DNA from: CAZCAQ01 sp964563965
GTDB taxonomy: Bacteria; Patescibacteriota; WWE3; UBA101185; UBA10185
Length of the DNA: 14,548 nt
Reading direction: 5' to 3'
NCBI GenBank assembly: GCA_964563965.1
Contig: CAZLZI010000022.1
Span: 1-14,548, forward strand
Shown here: positions 7,124-14,203 of the stretch, one piece after another
Numbering within the stretch: position 1 is the stretch's first letter
Layout of the letters: every line of letters begins with the position of its first letter
Notes under the pieces: model-generated
Seen by the model: only the letters and a program-made list of their open reading frames with translations
The model's database searches: none
What the model was told of the DNA's origin: nothing
Made by a program: the position numbers and the translations under genes

Positions 7124-7454
7124 CTGTTGGGGGCTGAGGATGTGTTGGCTGTAGCTCATAACAAACAGTTATTTCATCGGGCATTTTCAACTCCTTTCCA
7201 GGGATGAGCGTTCCAATTTTATCTTCTCTATCCCCATCCACATCTACTTGCGATATAGTAACTACTCCATTTTTATCAATGGTTGGCCATATGTTCATTC
7301 TACGCATTGCTTGAAAATCAGGAATACGCAATTCATCTAATAAGACAGTTTCTTCATTTTCTTTTATTGCAACCACTCTACCTCCACCTAAATAGAGTGT
7401 CTCTTTATACCTAGGATTATCATTGCCATATTTTAAAAATATAGATTCTCCCAT
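7107..7454 (-). CDS. Hypothetical protein (small, beta-rich, unknown)
   Basis: 115 aa from the ATG at 7454. I do not recognise the family. It is hydrophilic with no membrane segment: KETLYLGGGRVVAIKENEETVL, IPDFQAMRRMNIWP, then a strand-rich, acidic middle (VVTISQVDVDGDRED) and a Pro-rich end (PTHPQPPTV). The reading frame stays open upstream to a TTG at 7511, which would add 19 residues including a CYYC pair and overlap the transporter gene by 20 nt. I prefer the ATG because an extended -10 box (TGc-TATTAT) ends 9 nt before it and the same bases encode the CYYC, whose zinc partners are absent. It is downstream of the EamA transporter and could be expressed with it or alone. Confidence 0.65.
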   Translation of the reverse strand: MGESIFLKYGNDNPRYKETLYLGGGRVVAIKENEETVLLDELRIPDFQAMRRMNIWPTIDKNGVVTISQVDVDGDREDKIGTLIPGKELKMPDEITVCYELQPTHPQPPTVDKKS

Positions 7455-7463
7455 ATGCTCACA

Positions 7464-7472
7464 ATAATAGCA
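7464..7472 (-). promoter_or_regulatory. Candidate extended -10 box before the 7454 gene
   Basis: On the minus strand TG-c-TATTAT (7472-7464), then nine bases, then ATG at 7454. No good -35 is seen at 16-18 bp. It is consistent with the leaderless promoters elsewhere in the window and with choosing ATG 7454 over TTG 7511. Confidence 0.4.
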
Positions 7473-7491
7473 CGTAAACCTCTGCCTTGTG

Positions 7492-8475
7492 TTATGATTT
7501 ATATTCCGCAATAAATATCCCTAGTCCAATAATACCTGAACCTAGTAATGCTACCGTTGTAGGTATTTCTCCAAGCATAAAATAGGCAAATGGCAGTGTA
7601 AACACAGGCATAAGATAGGAAAATATCGCTGCAAAACTCACAGATACACGATGCAGACCCCAACTATAAAGAGTATAGGCTGCAATACCACTTAATATTG
7701 CCATATAGAGTACTCCAAGAATAACATTTGTTTCAAATAGCTGGATATCAAGATCCAGATTTGCAGGAGACAATGATGATTTAAGCACTAACAGAAGAGT
7801 GAAGAAGGCTAGGGCAATATAAAAACTTAATGAGGTTTGCATAAAAGGGGAGTACTTATAGCTATGTTTTTTGATACCGAAGAATCTTAGAACATGGAGT
7901 AAGCGAGATGAGTTTTCGCCCATGAGCGATTTTGATAATACTATGTATGAAGCAAAGCCAAAGTTATAAATTAATACAAAAATATTTCCCAACACACGCG
8001 AAGGAGCAGCACTTGAAGCACTATGCATAAGTGCAGGTTCAATAACAACTACTGCGGTCCCAAGTATGGCAAGCAGGATACCAATTTTATACCGAAGTGA
8101 GATTTTTTCTTTATAAAAGTAGTTTCCTGCAGCGACTTCAATAATTGGGGCTACAACACCAATGATAGCTGCATCTATTGCTGTCGTGTATCTAAAGCCC
8201 TCAAACAGAAATAGCATGGAGCCATAACCCAGCAAACCTAAGGCAATCAAATTTGGTAAGTCTTTTAGATCAATTTTTGTTCTTTTAAGTTCAAGATAGA
8301 CAAACGGCAGCAAAATAATACATGTAATTAAAAAACGTATAAATAAAAATTCTATTGAAGGAATGTAATGAAGCGTTAACTTAATGACTGGTCCTGCTGC
8401 GGCCCATATTAATTGTGGAAAGATACATGCTGCCCATATAACAAGAGGGGAATATGAGGCAGTAGGTTTCTTCAT
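7492..8475 (-). CDS. EamA/DMT-family membrane transporter
   Basis: 327 aa, highly hydrophobic, with about ten predicted transmembrane segments in two halves. The first half has PQLIWAAAGPVIKLTLHYIP, FLFIRFLITCIILLPFVYLEL and LLGYGSMLFLFEGFRYT. The second ends in the typical VSFAAIFSYLMPVFTLPFAYFMLGE and LLGSGIIGLGIFIAEY. EamA (drug/metabolite transporter) proteins move small metabolites across the inner membrane; the substrate cannot be read from the sequence. A charged cytoplasmic loop of about 50 residues separates the halves (SLMGENSSRLLHVLRFFG, then KKHSYKYSPF). It starts 10 nt after hisS and has no SD, so it is probably in the hisS transcript. Confidence 0.88.
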   Translation of the reverse strand: MKKPTASYSPLVIWAACIFPQLIWAAAGPVIKLTLHYIPSIEFLFIRFLITCIILLPFVYLELKRTKIDLKDLPNLIALGLLGYGSMLFLFEGFRYTTAIDAAIIGVVAPIIEVAAGNYFYKEKISLRYKIGILLAILGTAVVVIEPALMHSASSAAPSRVLGNIFVLIYNFGFASYIVLSKSLMGENSSRLLHVLRFFGIKKHSYKYSPFMQTSLSFYIALAFFTLLLVLKSSLSPANLDLDIQLFETNVILGVLYMAILSGIAAYTLYSWGLHRVSVSFAAIFSYLMPVFTLPFAYFMLGEIPTTVALLGSGIIGLGIFIAEYKS

Positions 8476-8485
8476 ACTATAAATT

Positions 8486-9769
8486 CTAGCTTACTTTTTT
8501 AATACTTTGAAGAAAGTCAGCCAGTGGTATGGTCTTTTGCTGTGAGGAGGCAAGTTCTTTAATGGTTACAGTATTGTTTTCTATTTCATTTGGGCCGATC
8601 AAGATAATATTTGCAACATTGGCCTTGACCCCGTATTTAAGCTGTTTCTCCAGCGCTGTTGTTTCTTCCAACCATACTTGAGTTGAATAGCCTAACTCTC
8701 TGATCAATGAGGCTATGTTTGTTGAAACTCCAAAAAACCCTGGTTGCGGCCACACCGTGACTAAGTAATCTATAGTATTTGAAAGTTGAGGTACTAGCTT
8801 CCATGATTCCAAAAAATTAAGCAGAGTAACATCCCCCATACCAAAACCTATACCTGTTAGATTATCTCCAGTAAACAGTTTAACAAGATCATCATATCTG
8901 CCCCCACCATACATTGCTCTTGTATTCTCAGGATTTAAATCGAATTGTTCAAAAACATTTCCGGTATAGTAATCAAGTCCTCGCATAATACTAGGATCAA
9001 ATTGGACATATTCCTTAATACCATTCTTTTCGATTAAAGTAAGTAAGTCTTTAAGTTCACTGGCATATGGTTGGTCGAGATATATTTGAGGATTGTTAAA
9101 TAAGGCATTAAGAGAGCGAAGCTGTTCTTGGGTAAGACCTATTTCTTCTAAAAGTAGTTTTTCAAAGTCAAGGGAAGTAAGTTTTGCTTTTTTATCTATG
9201 GCCTTTTTGAGTACATAACTCTGATTTGAAGTAATTCCTATCTGGGTAAAGAATGAATCCATGAACCTTCTATTGTTGATCTTAATAACAAAACTACTCT
9301 TAGGAGCTTTAAATTCCTGCATGATAGCTATGGCTATAGAAAGCAATTCAAAATCAGCTGAAACAGTTTCTACTCCAAAGACATCCACATTTAATTGAAA
9401 GAATTCTCTAAGTCTTCCACGTTGTGGTTTTTCATAACGCCATAAATTAGGTATTGAATACCACCTAATAGGTCGAAGTAGTGTTTTGTATCTCCCTGCA
9501 ACCATGCGTGCAAGAGTAGGGGTCATTTCCGGTCTAATGGCTACTTTTCGTTCACCTCGATCTGTAAAACTGTACAGTTGCTCATTTACAAGTTCTGATC
9601 CTGATTTTGCTTCGAATAATTCAAAGTTTTCAATAAACGGACCATCATATTCAACATACCCATATGACTTCAACACTTTTTTCCAGACATCAAAGATGTA
9701 GTTTCTAAGTAGCATATCTTCGGGGTAGAAATCTCTTGCCCCTTTATACGGCTGTGTAGATAGTCGCAT
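8486..9769 (-). CDS. hisS: Histidine-tRNA ligase
   Basis: 427 aa from the ATG at 9769. A longer frame begins at an ATG at 9811, but its extra 14 residues (MQWYQIICRCYNTT) do not fit the family, while MRLSTQPYKGARDFYPEDM is the usual N-terminus. It charges tRNA-His with histidine. Class II features: motif 2 RYEKPQRGRLREFFQLNVD (111-129), the His-specific RGLDYYTG (263-270), GGGRYDDL (288-295) and motif 3 GIGFGMGDV (306-314). The C-terminal anticodon-binding domain starts at about residue 325 (YLVTVWPQPG). Length is normal. An extended -10 box exactly 6 nt before the chosen ATG supports that start. It ends in TAG. Confidence 0.95.
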   Translation of the reverse strand: MRLSTQPYKGARDFYPEDMLLRNYIFDVWKKVLKSYGYVEYDGPFIENFELFEAKSGSELVNEQLYSFTDRGERKVAIRPEMTPTLARMVAGRYKTLLRPIRWYSIPNLWRYEKPQRGRLREFFQLNVDVFGVETVSADFELLSIAIAIMQEFKAPKSSFVIKINNRRFMDSFFTQIGITSNQSYVLKKAIDKKAKLTSLDFEKLLLEEIGLTQEQLRSLNALFNNPQIYLDQPYASELKDLLTLIEKNGIKEYVQFDPSIMRGLDYYTGNVFEQFDLNPENTRAMYGGGRYDDLVKLFTGDNLTGIGFGMGDVTLLNFLESWKLVPQLSNTIDYLVTVWPQPGFFGVSTNIASLIRELGYSTQVWLEETTALEKQLKYGVKANVANIILIGPNEIENNTVTIKELASSQQKTIPLADFLQSIKKVS

Positions 9770-9775
9770 AGTGGT

Positions 9776-9784
9776 ATTGTAACA
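9776..9784 (-). promoter_or_regulatory. Extended -10 promoter, leaderless hisS start
   Basis: On the minus strand TG-t-TACAAT (9784-9776), then six bases, then ATG at 9769. The predicted transcription start is at the A of the ATG. No convincing -35 is visible. This decides the start against the ATG at 9811. Confidence 0.55.
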
Positions 9785-9790
9785 CCTACA

Positions 9791-9796
9791 TATAAT
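9791..9796 (+). promoter_or_regulatory. -10 box for the 9849 gene in the divergent region
   Basis: A perfect TATAAT (9791-9796), with no recognisable -35 and no TG extension. It would give a leader of about 45 nt that includes the SD GGAGTG (9836-9841). The box lies back to back with the hisS -10. Confidence 0.35.
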
Positions 9797-9848
9797 CTGA
9801 TACCATTGCATAAGTGAATTTCTTATTTCTTTTCAGGAGTGTTCTAAA

Positions 9849-10352
9849 ATGACCACAGTACAAGGTATTAATACTTTATCTGTACAATCGTATGCACCGG
9901 AGCAAGTTTCAGAACTAGTTGGGCACTCGAATACAGACGAGGTGAAGAGGATTTGTGCTAACATACTATATGAGCAGGACCAACCTCCCGTACTTAAAGA
10001 TTTATACGGTGAGTGGCAGCACCACGAGGCGGGATTATCACCGGAGAGTCATGCTTGCTTATTAGCCTCAGCCATGCACGGTTACCTTACAAGACATCTT
10101 GTTGCAGGAAAAGCTTTGGGTAATGCGGATGATGAGCGTGACCACGTGAGACTTGAAGAGCTTAAATCATTGTTAATTTCAAATGTTATGGAGGCATATG
10201 AAAGAGGTAATACTGATCCTGCTTACAAAGCAGAACTTAGGCGTGATCTACTGTATTTACGTACTGTTGCTGTGCAACCGGTAAACCCCGATGTAGGATC
10301 TGGGGCATCGCTGTTGCTGGAGTTGCATGAACAAAGTAGACGGGTATACTAA
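9849..10352 (+). CDS. Hypothetical protein (orphan, soluble, helical)
   Basis: 167 aa; I do not recognise it. It is hydrophilic, with no membrane segment or signal peptide. The composition suggests helices (SHACLLASAMHGYLTRHLVAG, LEELKSLLISNVMEAYERG, ELRRDLLYLRTVAV). The N-terminal part has a Ser/Gln/Val-rich start and VGHSNTDEVKRICANILYEQD. A good SD (GGAGTG, 9836-9841) precedes the ATG, unlike most neighbours that begin a transcript. It stands alone between the divergent hisS promoter and the next promoter at about 10408, so it is probably a single-gene transcript. It may be lineage-specific. His and Cys are scattered and give no clear metal site. Confidence 0.72.
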   Translation: MTTVQGINTLSVQSYAPEQVSELVGHSNTDEVKRICANILYEQDQPPVLKDLYGEWQHHEAGLSPESHACLLASAMHGYLTRHLVAGKALGNADDERDHVRLEELKSLLISNVMEAYERGNTDPAYKAELRRDLLYLRTVAVQPVNPDVGSGASLLLELHEQSRRVY

Positions 10353-10370
10353 AGTCGTTTTACTATACTC

Positions 10371-10394
10371 ATAACTATCACAAGTTATTTTGTT
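10371..10394 (+). terminator. Weak candidate terminator after the 9849 gene
   Basis: A 6-bp inverted repeat, ATAACT (10371-10376) and AGTTAT (10383-10388), with a 6-nt loop, followed by a T-rich run (TTTGTT). The stem is AT-rich, so the hairpin would be unstable. It is supported mainly by position, between a gene end and a new promoter. Confidence 0.3.
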
Positions 10395-10407
10395 GTAAAT
10401 AAGCTGG

Positions 10408-10435
10408 TTAACACACTACTGAAGTATGATAATAT
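10408..10435 (+). promoter_or_regulatory. Promoter of the metallo-hydrolase-dnaB operon
   Basis: TTAACA (10408-10413), a 16-bp spacer and TAATAT (10430-10435), with TG at 10427-10428 making an extended -10. Six bases then lead to ATG at 10442. The mRNA would be leaderless. No SD is present. Confidence 0.6.
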
Positions 10436-10441
10436 ACTCCT

Positions 10442-11104
10442 ATGGAAATTACATACATCGCACACTCATGTTTTAAGATAAAAACTAAAAATCAAACCAT
10501 CGTTATTGATCCGTACGATCCGCAAACTACAGGTTACAAACTCCCAAAACTCTCTGCAGATATTCTTTTGATTTCACATGATCACGCTGACCATAACTTT
10601 AAAGACAATGTTACTGATGTTGGACTATTAGTTGAAGGTGCTGGTGAGTATGAGAAAGATGATACTTACATTTATGGTATTAAAACCTATCATGATGATA
10701 AAAAAGGAGCAGAGCGGGGGAGTAATACCCTCTATTTGATTGAAACAGAAGGCTTTAGTCTACTGCATTTAGGAGATCTGGGGCATGAATTAGAGAAAGA
10801 AACACTTGAGAACATTCCTCAAATTGATGTGTTATTTATTCCCGTAGGCGGTAAGTATACTATAACTGCTGCAACTGCTGCCAAGGTAATATCGTCACTT
10901 GAACCGTCATTTGTAATACCAATGCATTACCAAACCAAACAAGTTACAACTCTTTCCAAAGAATTAGCACCTCTTGATACCTTCCTCGATGAAATGGGAA
11001 GCGATACTAATGGGAGCCTTGAAGAACATGATAGTTTAAAGCTAACCAAGAGATCAGAACTACCTAACGATACGGAAGTGTATGTATTAAAACCAATTTT
11101 TTAA
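10442..11104 (+). CDS. Metallo-beta-lactamase-fold hydrolase (UPF0173/COG2220-like)
   Basis: 220 aa. The zinc-binding motif is H46-D-H48-A-D50-H51, followed by H109 with D112 (LLHLGDLGH) and H162 (IPMHYQ). The N-terminal MEITYIAHSCFKIKTKN and IDPYDPQ strands are those of the COG2220/UPF0173 metal-dependent hydrolases, which lack a defined substrate in most cases. It probably binds two metal ions in the cytoplasm. It is the first gene of an operon with dnaB, which starts 1 nt after its stop; as I recall, this pairing is common in Patescibacteria but a replication role is not known. Length is normal for the family. Confidence 0.88.
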   Translation: MEITYIAHSCFKIKTKNQTIVIDPYDPQTTGYKLPKLSADILLISHDHADHNFKDNVTDVGLLVEGAGEYEKDDTYIYGIKTYHDDKKGAERGSNTLYLIETEGFSLLHLGDLGHELEKETLENIPQIDVLFIPVGGKYTITAATAAKVISSLEPSFVIPMHYQTKQVTTLSKELAPLDTFLDEMGSDTNGSLEEHDSLKLTKRSELPNDTEVYVLKPIF

Positions 11105-11105
11105 C

Positions 11106-12428
11106 ATGCCTACTAAAGAAACAGTTGAAAATAAAGCGGGGGTCCCACCGCATGACTTAGATCTTGAAAAGTCTGTATTAGGAGCACTGCTCATTGATGA
11201 AGACGCCATTGTTAAAGTAGTAGAATTCTTAAAACCAGACCATTTTTATCGAAAAGCCCATCATGATATTTATTTGGCAATACTTGAACTGTATGAGAAA
11301 AGAGAGCCTGCAGATCTAGTAACTGTGCCCGGACATTTGAAAAAGGTTAAGAAACTGGATGATATCGGCGGGGTTTCGTATCTGACTGAACTGGTTAATT
11401 ATGTACATACCTCTTCAAACATTGAATTTTATGCCAAAGAAATAAAAGACTATGCAGTTAGACGGCAACTGATGTCTGCTGCCTCGAGAATTGGAGATTT
11501 AAGTCTTGAGAATTCTGATGTCGAGGACGTGTTGGATCAAGCCGAACAATTGTTGTTTTCAGTGTCTCAAGATAGTGTGCATCAAGATTTTGTTCCTGTA
11601 AAAGATACGCTTGAAATAACATTTGAAAGATTAGATGAATTAAGCAAGACAAAAGGCGCAATACGAGGAGTGCCAACAGGTTTTAAATCATTGGATAAGC
11701 TGCTTTCAGGACTGCAAAAAGAGAACTTGATCATTCTAGCAGCACGGCCTTCTATGGGTAAATCTTCTTTGGCTATAAACATTGGCCAATATGCCGCATC
11801 AACAAAGAAAAAAGGTGTTGCAATCTTTTCTCTTGAAATGGGTCGAGAGTCAATTGTAGATAGAATGATTTCAGCACAAGGAGATATTGATAACTGGAGA
11901 ATCACAACCGGGAATTTGGAAGAAGAGGACTATGAGAAATACAGCATTGCAGCAGCTGAACTTGCGGAAGCATCCATATTTATTGATGACACTCCCGGTA
12001 TTAGTGTTTTAGAAATGCGAACAAAAGCAAGACGATTGATGCTTGAGAACCAAATTGATTTAGTAATTGTGGACTACTTGCAATTAGTTAGGGGAAGAAA
12101 TCTACAAAGTAGAGTACAAGAAGTTTCAGAGATTTCTTTAGGCCTTAAAAACCTAGCCCGAGAACTAAAAGTACCAGTGTTAGCACTCTCTCAATTATCT
12201 AGAGCAGTAGAACAAAGAGGAGGGGAGAAAAAACCACAACTGTCAGACTTACGAGATTCCGGTTCTATAGAACAGGATGCTGATGTAGTCATGTTTCTCT
12301 ATCGTCCAAATGAAGATGACCGTGAAAATTATGGACTGATTATTGCTAAGCATAGAAATGGTGCAACAGGGGAGTTTCCTCTGTACTTTAAAGGAGATAG
12401 GACTAGATTCTTTGAAGTGTCTAGCTAA
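11106..12428 (+). CDS. dnaB: Replicative DNA helicase
   Basis: 440 aa. DnaB is the hexameric fork helicase. The N-terminal helical domain (about 13-115) starts PPHDLDLEKSVLGALLIDEDAI and has the usual FYRKAHHDIYLAILELYE. A linker helix region follows, then the RecA-like ATPase: GVPTGFKSLDKLLSGLQKENLIILAARPSMGKS contains Walker A (212-220, K219), Walker B is LVIVDYLQL (319-327), and later LSQLSRAVEQRGGEKKPQ and LRDSGSIEQDADVVMFLYR carry the conserved DnaB motifs. Length is normal with no intein. It has no SD and depends on coupling with the gene before it; the next gene starts 6 nt after its stop. Confidence 0.96.
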   Translation: MPTKETVENKAGVPPHDLDLEKSVLGALLIDEDAIVKVVEFLKPDHFYRKAHHDIYLAILELYEKREPADLVTVPGHLKKVKKLDDIGGVSYLTELVNYVHTSSNIEFYAKEIKDYAVRRQLMSAASRIGDLSLENSDVEDVLDQAEQLLFSVSQDSVHQDFVPVKDTLEITFERLDELSKTKGAIRGVPTGFKSLDKLLSGLQKENLIILAARPSMGKSSLAINIGQYAASTKKKGVAIFSLEMGRESIVDRMISAQGDIDNWRITTGNLEEEDYEKYSIAAAELAEASIFIDDTPGISVLEMRTKARRLMLENQIDLVIVDYLQLVRGRNLQSRVQEVSEISLGLKNLARELKVPVLALSQLSRAVEQRGGEKKPQLSDLRDSGSIEQDADVVMFLYRPNEDDRENYGLIIAKHRNGATGEFPLYFKGDRTRFFEVSS

Positions 12429-12434
12429 GTCAAT

Positions 12435-13151
12435 ATGAGCGAAACGTTCACTGAACCACATGAACCTAAAAACCCCCCACATCATATAGGAAGACTTGCA
12501 GCTGTGCTTTTAGTAGTTGCTTCAATGGCGCTGCCTTTTTCTAAAGAAAATAAACAACCTAGTGTTGCAAGACCGACTGTTGTCTCTCTTGTTGATCAAT
12601 CATACATTGACTCTTTGGTTAGACAGGGCTACACTCGAGAAGATGCGGGTCTAATCGCTAGTTTGCCTCCCATTTATAGACAAATATATAGCCACAATGC
12701 AGTAACAGTAAATCAAGATACTGCACTAGGTTTTGTAGCATTTGCAGAATTATGTATTAATGCACAGTATGAAAATTCTGGGGATTCTGAAATAGTAACC
12801 ATCCCGCTACCTACAAACACTGATGTTAGGTTGGAGATACCAAGTAGGGAGGGACCTCAAGTCATTTCAGATACTAGACCACGATTTACGATCAGTTTTA
12901 ATAGTGAGCCTGGAGGCTTTCCTACAACATTTCAGTTCTATTCGACACTCTCCGATGAGAAGGCTGTACAGGCTGCAGAATTTATGTATTTTGCTGCACA
13001 GTCTGGTACCTTAAGCCTTGTTTTTGAACAGATGGACAATGGGGGGCGGATGTTAAGTGCCTACCAAGATAAGCCTAACGGTTGGGAAACGTATCTGCTC
13101 CAGGAGACATTGCCTTTGAAACCGCTATATATACCGCAACATGATGTATAA
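12435..13151 (+). CDS. Hypothetical membrane-anchored protein
   Basis: 238 aa; family not recognised. A short N-terminal part (1-18, His/Pro-rich) precedes one hydrophobic segment (about 19-35, IGRLAAVLLVVASMALPF). The rest is predicted to be outside the membrane: a helical part with YIDSLVRQGYTREDAGLIASLPP, then strand-rich stretches (SEIVTIPLPTNTDVRLEIPS, RPRFTISFNSEPGG, GTLSLVFEQM). The pattern L-V-R-Q-G-Y-T-x-E-D-A-x-L-I resembles helical repeats but is single. It starts 6 nt after dnaB without an SD, so it is probably in the same transcript. The segment could be a signal peptide, but no clear cleavage site or lipobox is seen. Confidence 0.75.
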   Translation: MSETFTEPHEPKNPPHHIGRLAAVLLVVASMALPFSKENKQPSVARPTVVSLVDQSYIDSLVRQGYTREDAGLIASLPPIYRQIYSHNAVTVNQDTALGFVAFAELCINAQYENSGDSEIVTIPLPTNTDVRLEIPSREGPQVISDTRPRFTISFNSEPGGFPTTFQFYSTLSDEKAVQAAEFMYFAAQSGTLSLVFEQMDNGGRMLSAYQDKPNGWETYLLQETLPLKPLYIPQHDV

Positions 13152-13152
13152 T
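13147..13152 (+). promoter_or_regulatory. Candidate -10 box for tRNA-Leu
   Basis: TATAAT (13147-13152) overlaps the stop codon of the preceding gene and lies 16 nt before the tRNA. TATATT at 13158-13163 is an alternative closer to the tRNA. No good -35 fits either. Confidence 0.35.
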
Positions 13153-13168
13153 CCTACTATATTTGTTT

Positions 13169-13255
13169 GCCTTGGTGGCGGAACTGGTATACGCGTTGGT
13201 CTCAAAAACCAATGAGCGCAAGCTCGTGTGGGTTCGACTCCCACCCAAGGCACCA
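13169..13255 (+). tRNA. tRNA-Leu (anticodon CAA)
   Basis: 87 nt, class II with a long variable arm. The acceptor stem GCCTTGG (13169-13175) pairs perfectly with CCAAGGC (13245-13251), discriminator A, and a genome-encoded CCA (13253-13255). Anticodon stem TTGGT/ACCAA encloses the loop CTCAAAA, giving anticodon CAA for UUG codons. Variable arm GAGC-GCAA-GCTC. T arm GTGGG-TTCGACT-CCCAC. It begins 17 nt after the previous CDS and is followed after 4 nt by a CDS start. Confidence 0.97.
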
Positions 13256-13259
13256 AAAA

Positions 13260-13781
13260 ATGGGATATATCTTAGAAGAAAAGCTTTTGATTGATGTAGC
13301 TAACAGCCAGAGTAGTCGTGGTAGTAAGATTGTGTTTACTCATGGAGCATTTGATCTCTTTCATGTTGGGCATTTAGAACTTATTAAAAGATCGCTTAAA
13401 TTCGGTGATCTTATGATAGTGGGAGTAGAATCTGATGAAAGAATTCATAAGTATAAAAATTCATATAGGCCAGTTGTCAAGCACGCCGAGAGGCTAAAGG
13501 TGATAGCGCATCTTAACTGTGTTGATTTTGTCTTACCTATAGTGGGTAAGTTCGATAAAGACTACTATTTCAAATTATATTTAAAGCTCAACGTACATGT
13601 GCTAACCCATGGCATTATGTTTGGAGTTCCAAAAGATCAATTGAACAAGAGAAGTAGAGAAGCATATGTGGGAGGAATGCAGATAAGGCGAATTAGGCAT
13701 AAATTCGAATATGTGACTACAACAAAGATAATAGACTCAATTCTTAAGACTGGGGATGCATTACTATATAATCCTACCTAA
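13260..13781 (+). CDS. Cytidylyltransferase-like nucleotidyltransferase (TagD/RfaE2 type)
   Basis: 173 aa from the ATG at 13260, just after the tRNA; the frame is open further upstream, but only through the tRNA gene. The HxGH signature H35-V-G-H38 lies in FTHGAFDLFHVGHLELIKRS (26-45), GVESDERIHKYKNSYRPVV follows, and YVTTTKIIDSIL (151-162) is the (I/V)STTKI-like motif. These define the small HIGH-type nucleotidyltransferases, which move CMP or AMP onto glycerol-phosphate, sugar phosphate or similar for envelope precursors. The substrate is unresolved: the middle (FKLYLKLNVHVLTHGIMFGV) does not match one subgroup well. There is no SD; the mRNA probably arises by cutting the tRNA precursor. 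Confidence 0.85.
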   Translation: MGYILEEKLLIDVANSQSSRGSKIVFTHGAFDLFHVGHLELIKRSLKFGDLMIVGVESDERIHKYKNSYRPVVKHAERLKVIAHLNCVDFVLPIVGKFDKDYYFKLYLKLNVHVLTHGIMFGVPKDQLNKRSREAYVGGMQIRRIRHKFEYVTTTKIIDSILKTGDALLYNPT

Positions 13782-13894
13782 AGGATCTTCATTGCATATT
13801 GAGAATTTTTTCTAAAAACAATCTAAATTTTAGGTATTTGCAAAGCAAGTAATGTGATATCACATACTAGCTGTCTTGGGATTAGAGTGACGTA

Positions 13895-14023
13895 TCACTG
13901 AGACAGTTTCTCTTTGATTTCTTCTTCTATGTCTGGGTTTTCGAGAAGTCTTTGGAGAGCAGTCTTGGGTTTACCATATTTTTTGGTAACTTTCGAGTCA
14001 TTTCTAATTCTTTTTAACTGCAT
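13895..14023 (-). pseudogene. Transposase/integrase C-terminal remnant
   Basis: On the minus strand, 42 codons from an ATG at 14023 to a TGA at 13895. The encoded MQLKRIRNDSKVTKKYGKPK continues into TALQRLLENPDIEEEIKEKLS. The pattern [KR]-x-G/D-S-K-V-x-K-[KR]-Y-x-x-P-[KR]-T-[PA]-x-Q-R-L-L-E-x-P-D-I is that of the C-terminal tail of DDE integrase-type transposases of the IS481/IS3 kind, which appear in Patescibacteria. The frame stays open upstream as far as a TAA at about 14059, with no catalytic domain. The protein also stops before the usual end of the tail. It is too short to work alone, so I read it as an old insertion relic. Confidence 0.6.
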
Positions 14024-14173
14024 ATATATACGGTCATTGGAGGTATTTAGACAGAATTAGGTTAGTATTAGTCCTTTCTCTATATTGTGCATGTTCAAGA
14101 GCACTTCATAGTGTCTTTACACCTGAATTTTAACGTCCTTTCAGTGTCATTTTACATGATTGGATTCAAAATC

Positions 14174-14203
14174 TTCACAAACACATATATCTATTGCTAT
14201 ACT
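14174..14203 (+). promoter_or_regulatory. Promoter of the RmlA-like remnant (-35 and extended -10)
   Basis: TTCACA (14174-14179), an 18-bp spacer and TATACT (14198-14203), with TG at 14195-14196. The -10 ends 8 nt before the ATG at 14212. The promoter matches the leaderless type of the intact genes even though the gene is broken. Confidence 0.55.

Noticed and set aside
9770..9811. Longer hisS start at ATG 9811
   Set aside because: The extra 14 residues do not resemble HisS N-termini, and the promoter box lies inside them, 6 nt before the better ATG.
11458..11905. Minus-strand frames inside dnaB and similar frames in other genes
   Set aside because: They are shadows of strongly supported genes and show no family pattern.
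13167..13259. Reading frame open through the tRNA into the nucleotidyltransferase
   Set aside because: The bases form a complete tRNA-Leu; the protein part is an artefact of an open frame.
13801..13830. Rho-independent terminator after the nucleotidyltransferase
   Set aside because: The T-run at 13806-13811 is not preceded by a stable hairpin; the CTAAAA/TTTTAG pair after it is weak.
13852..13865. CRP/FNR binding site
   Set aside because: TGTGA and TCACA halves are separated by only 2 bases instead of 6, and no such regulator is visible.
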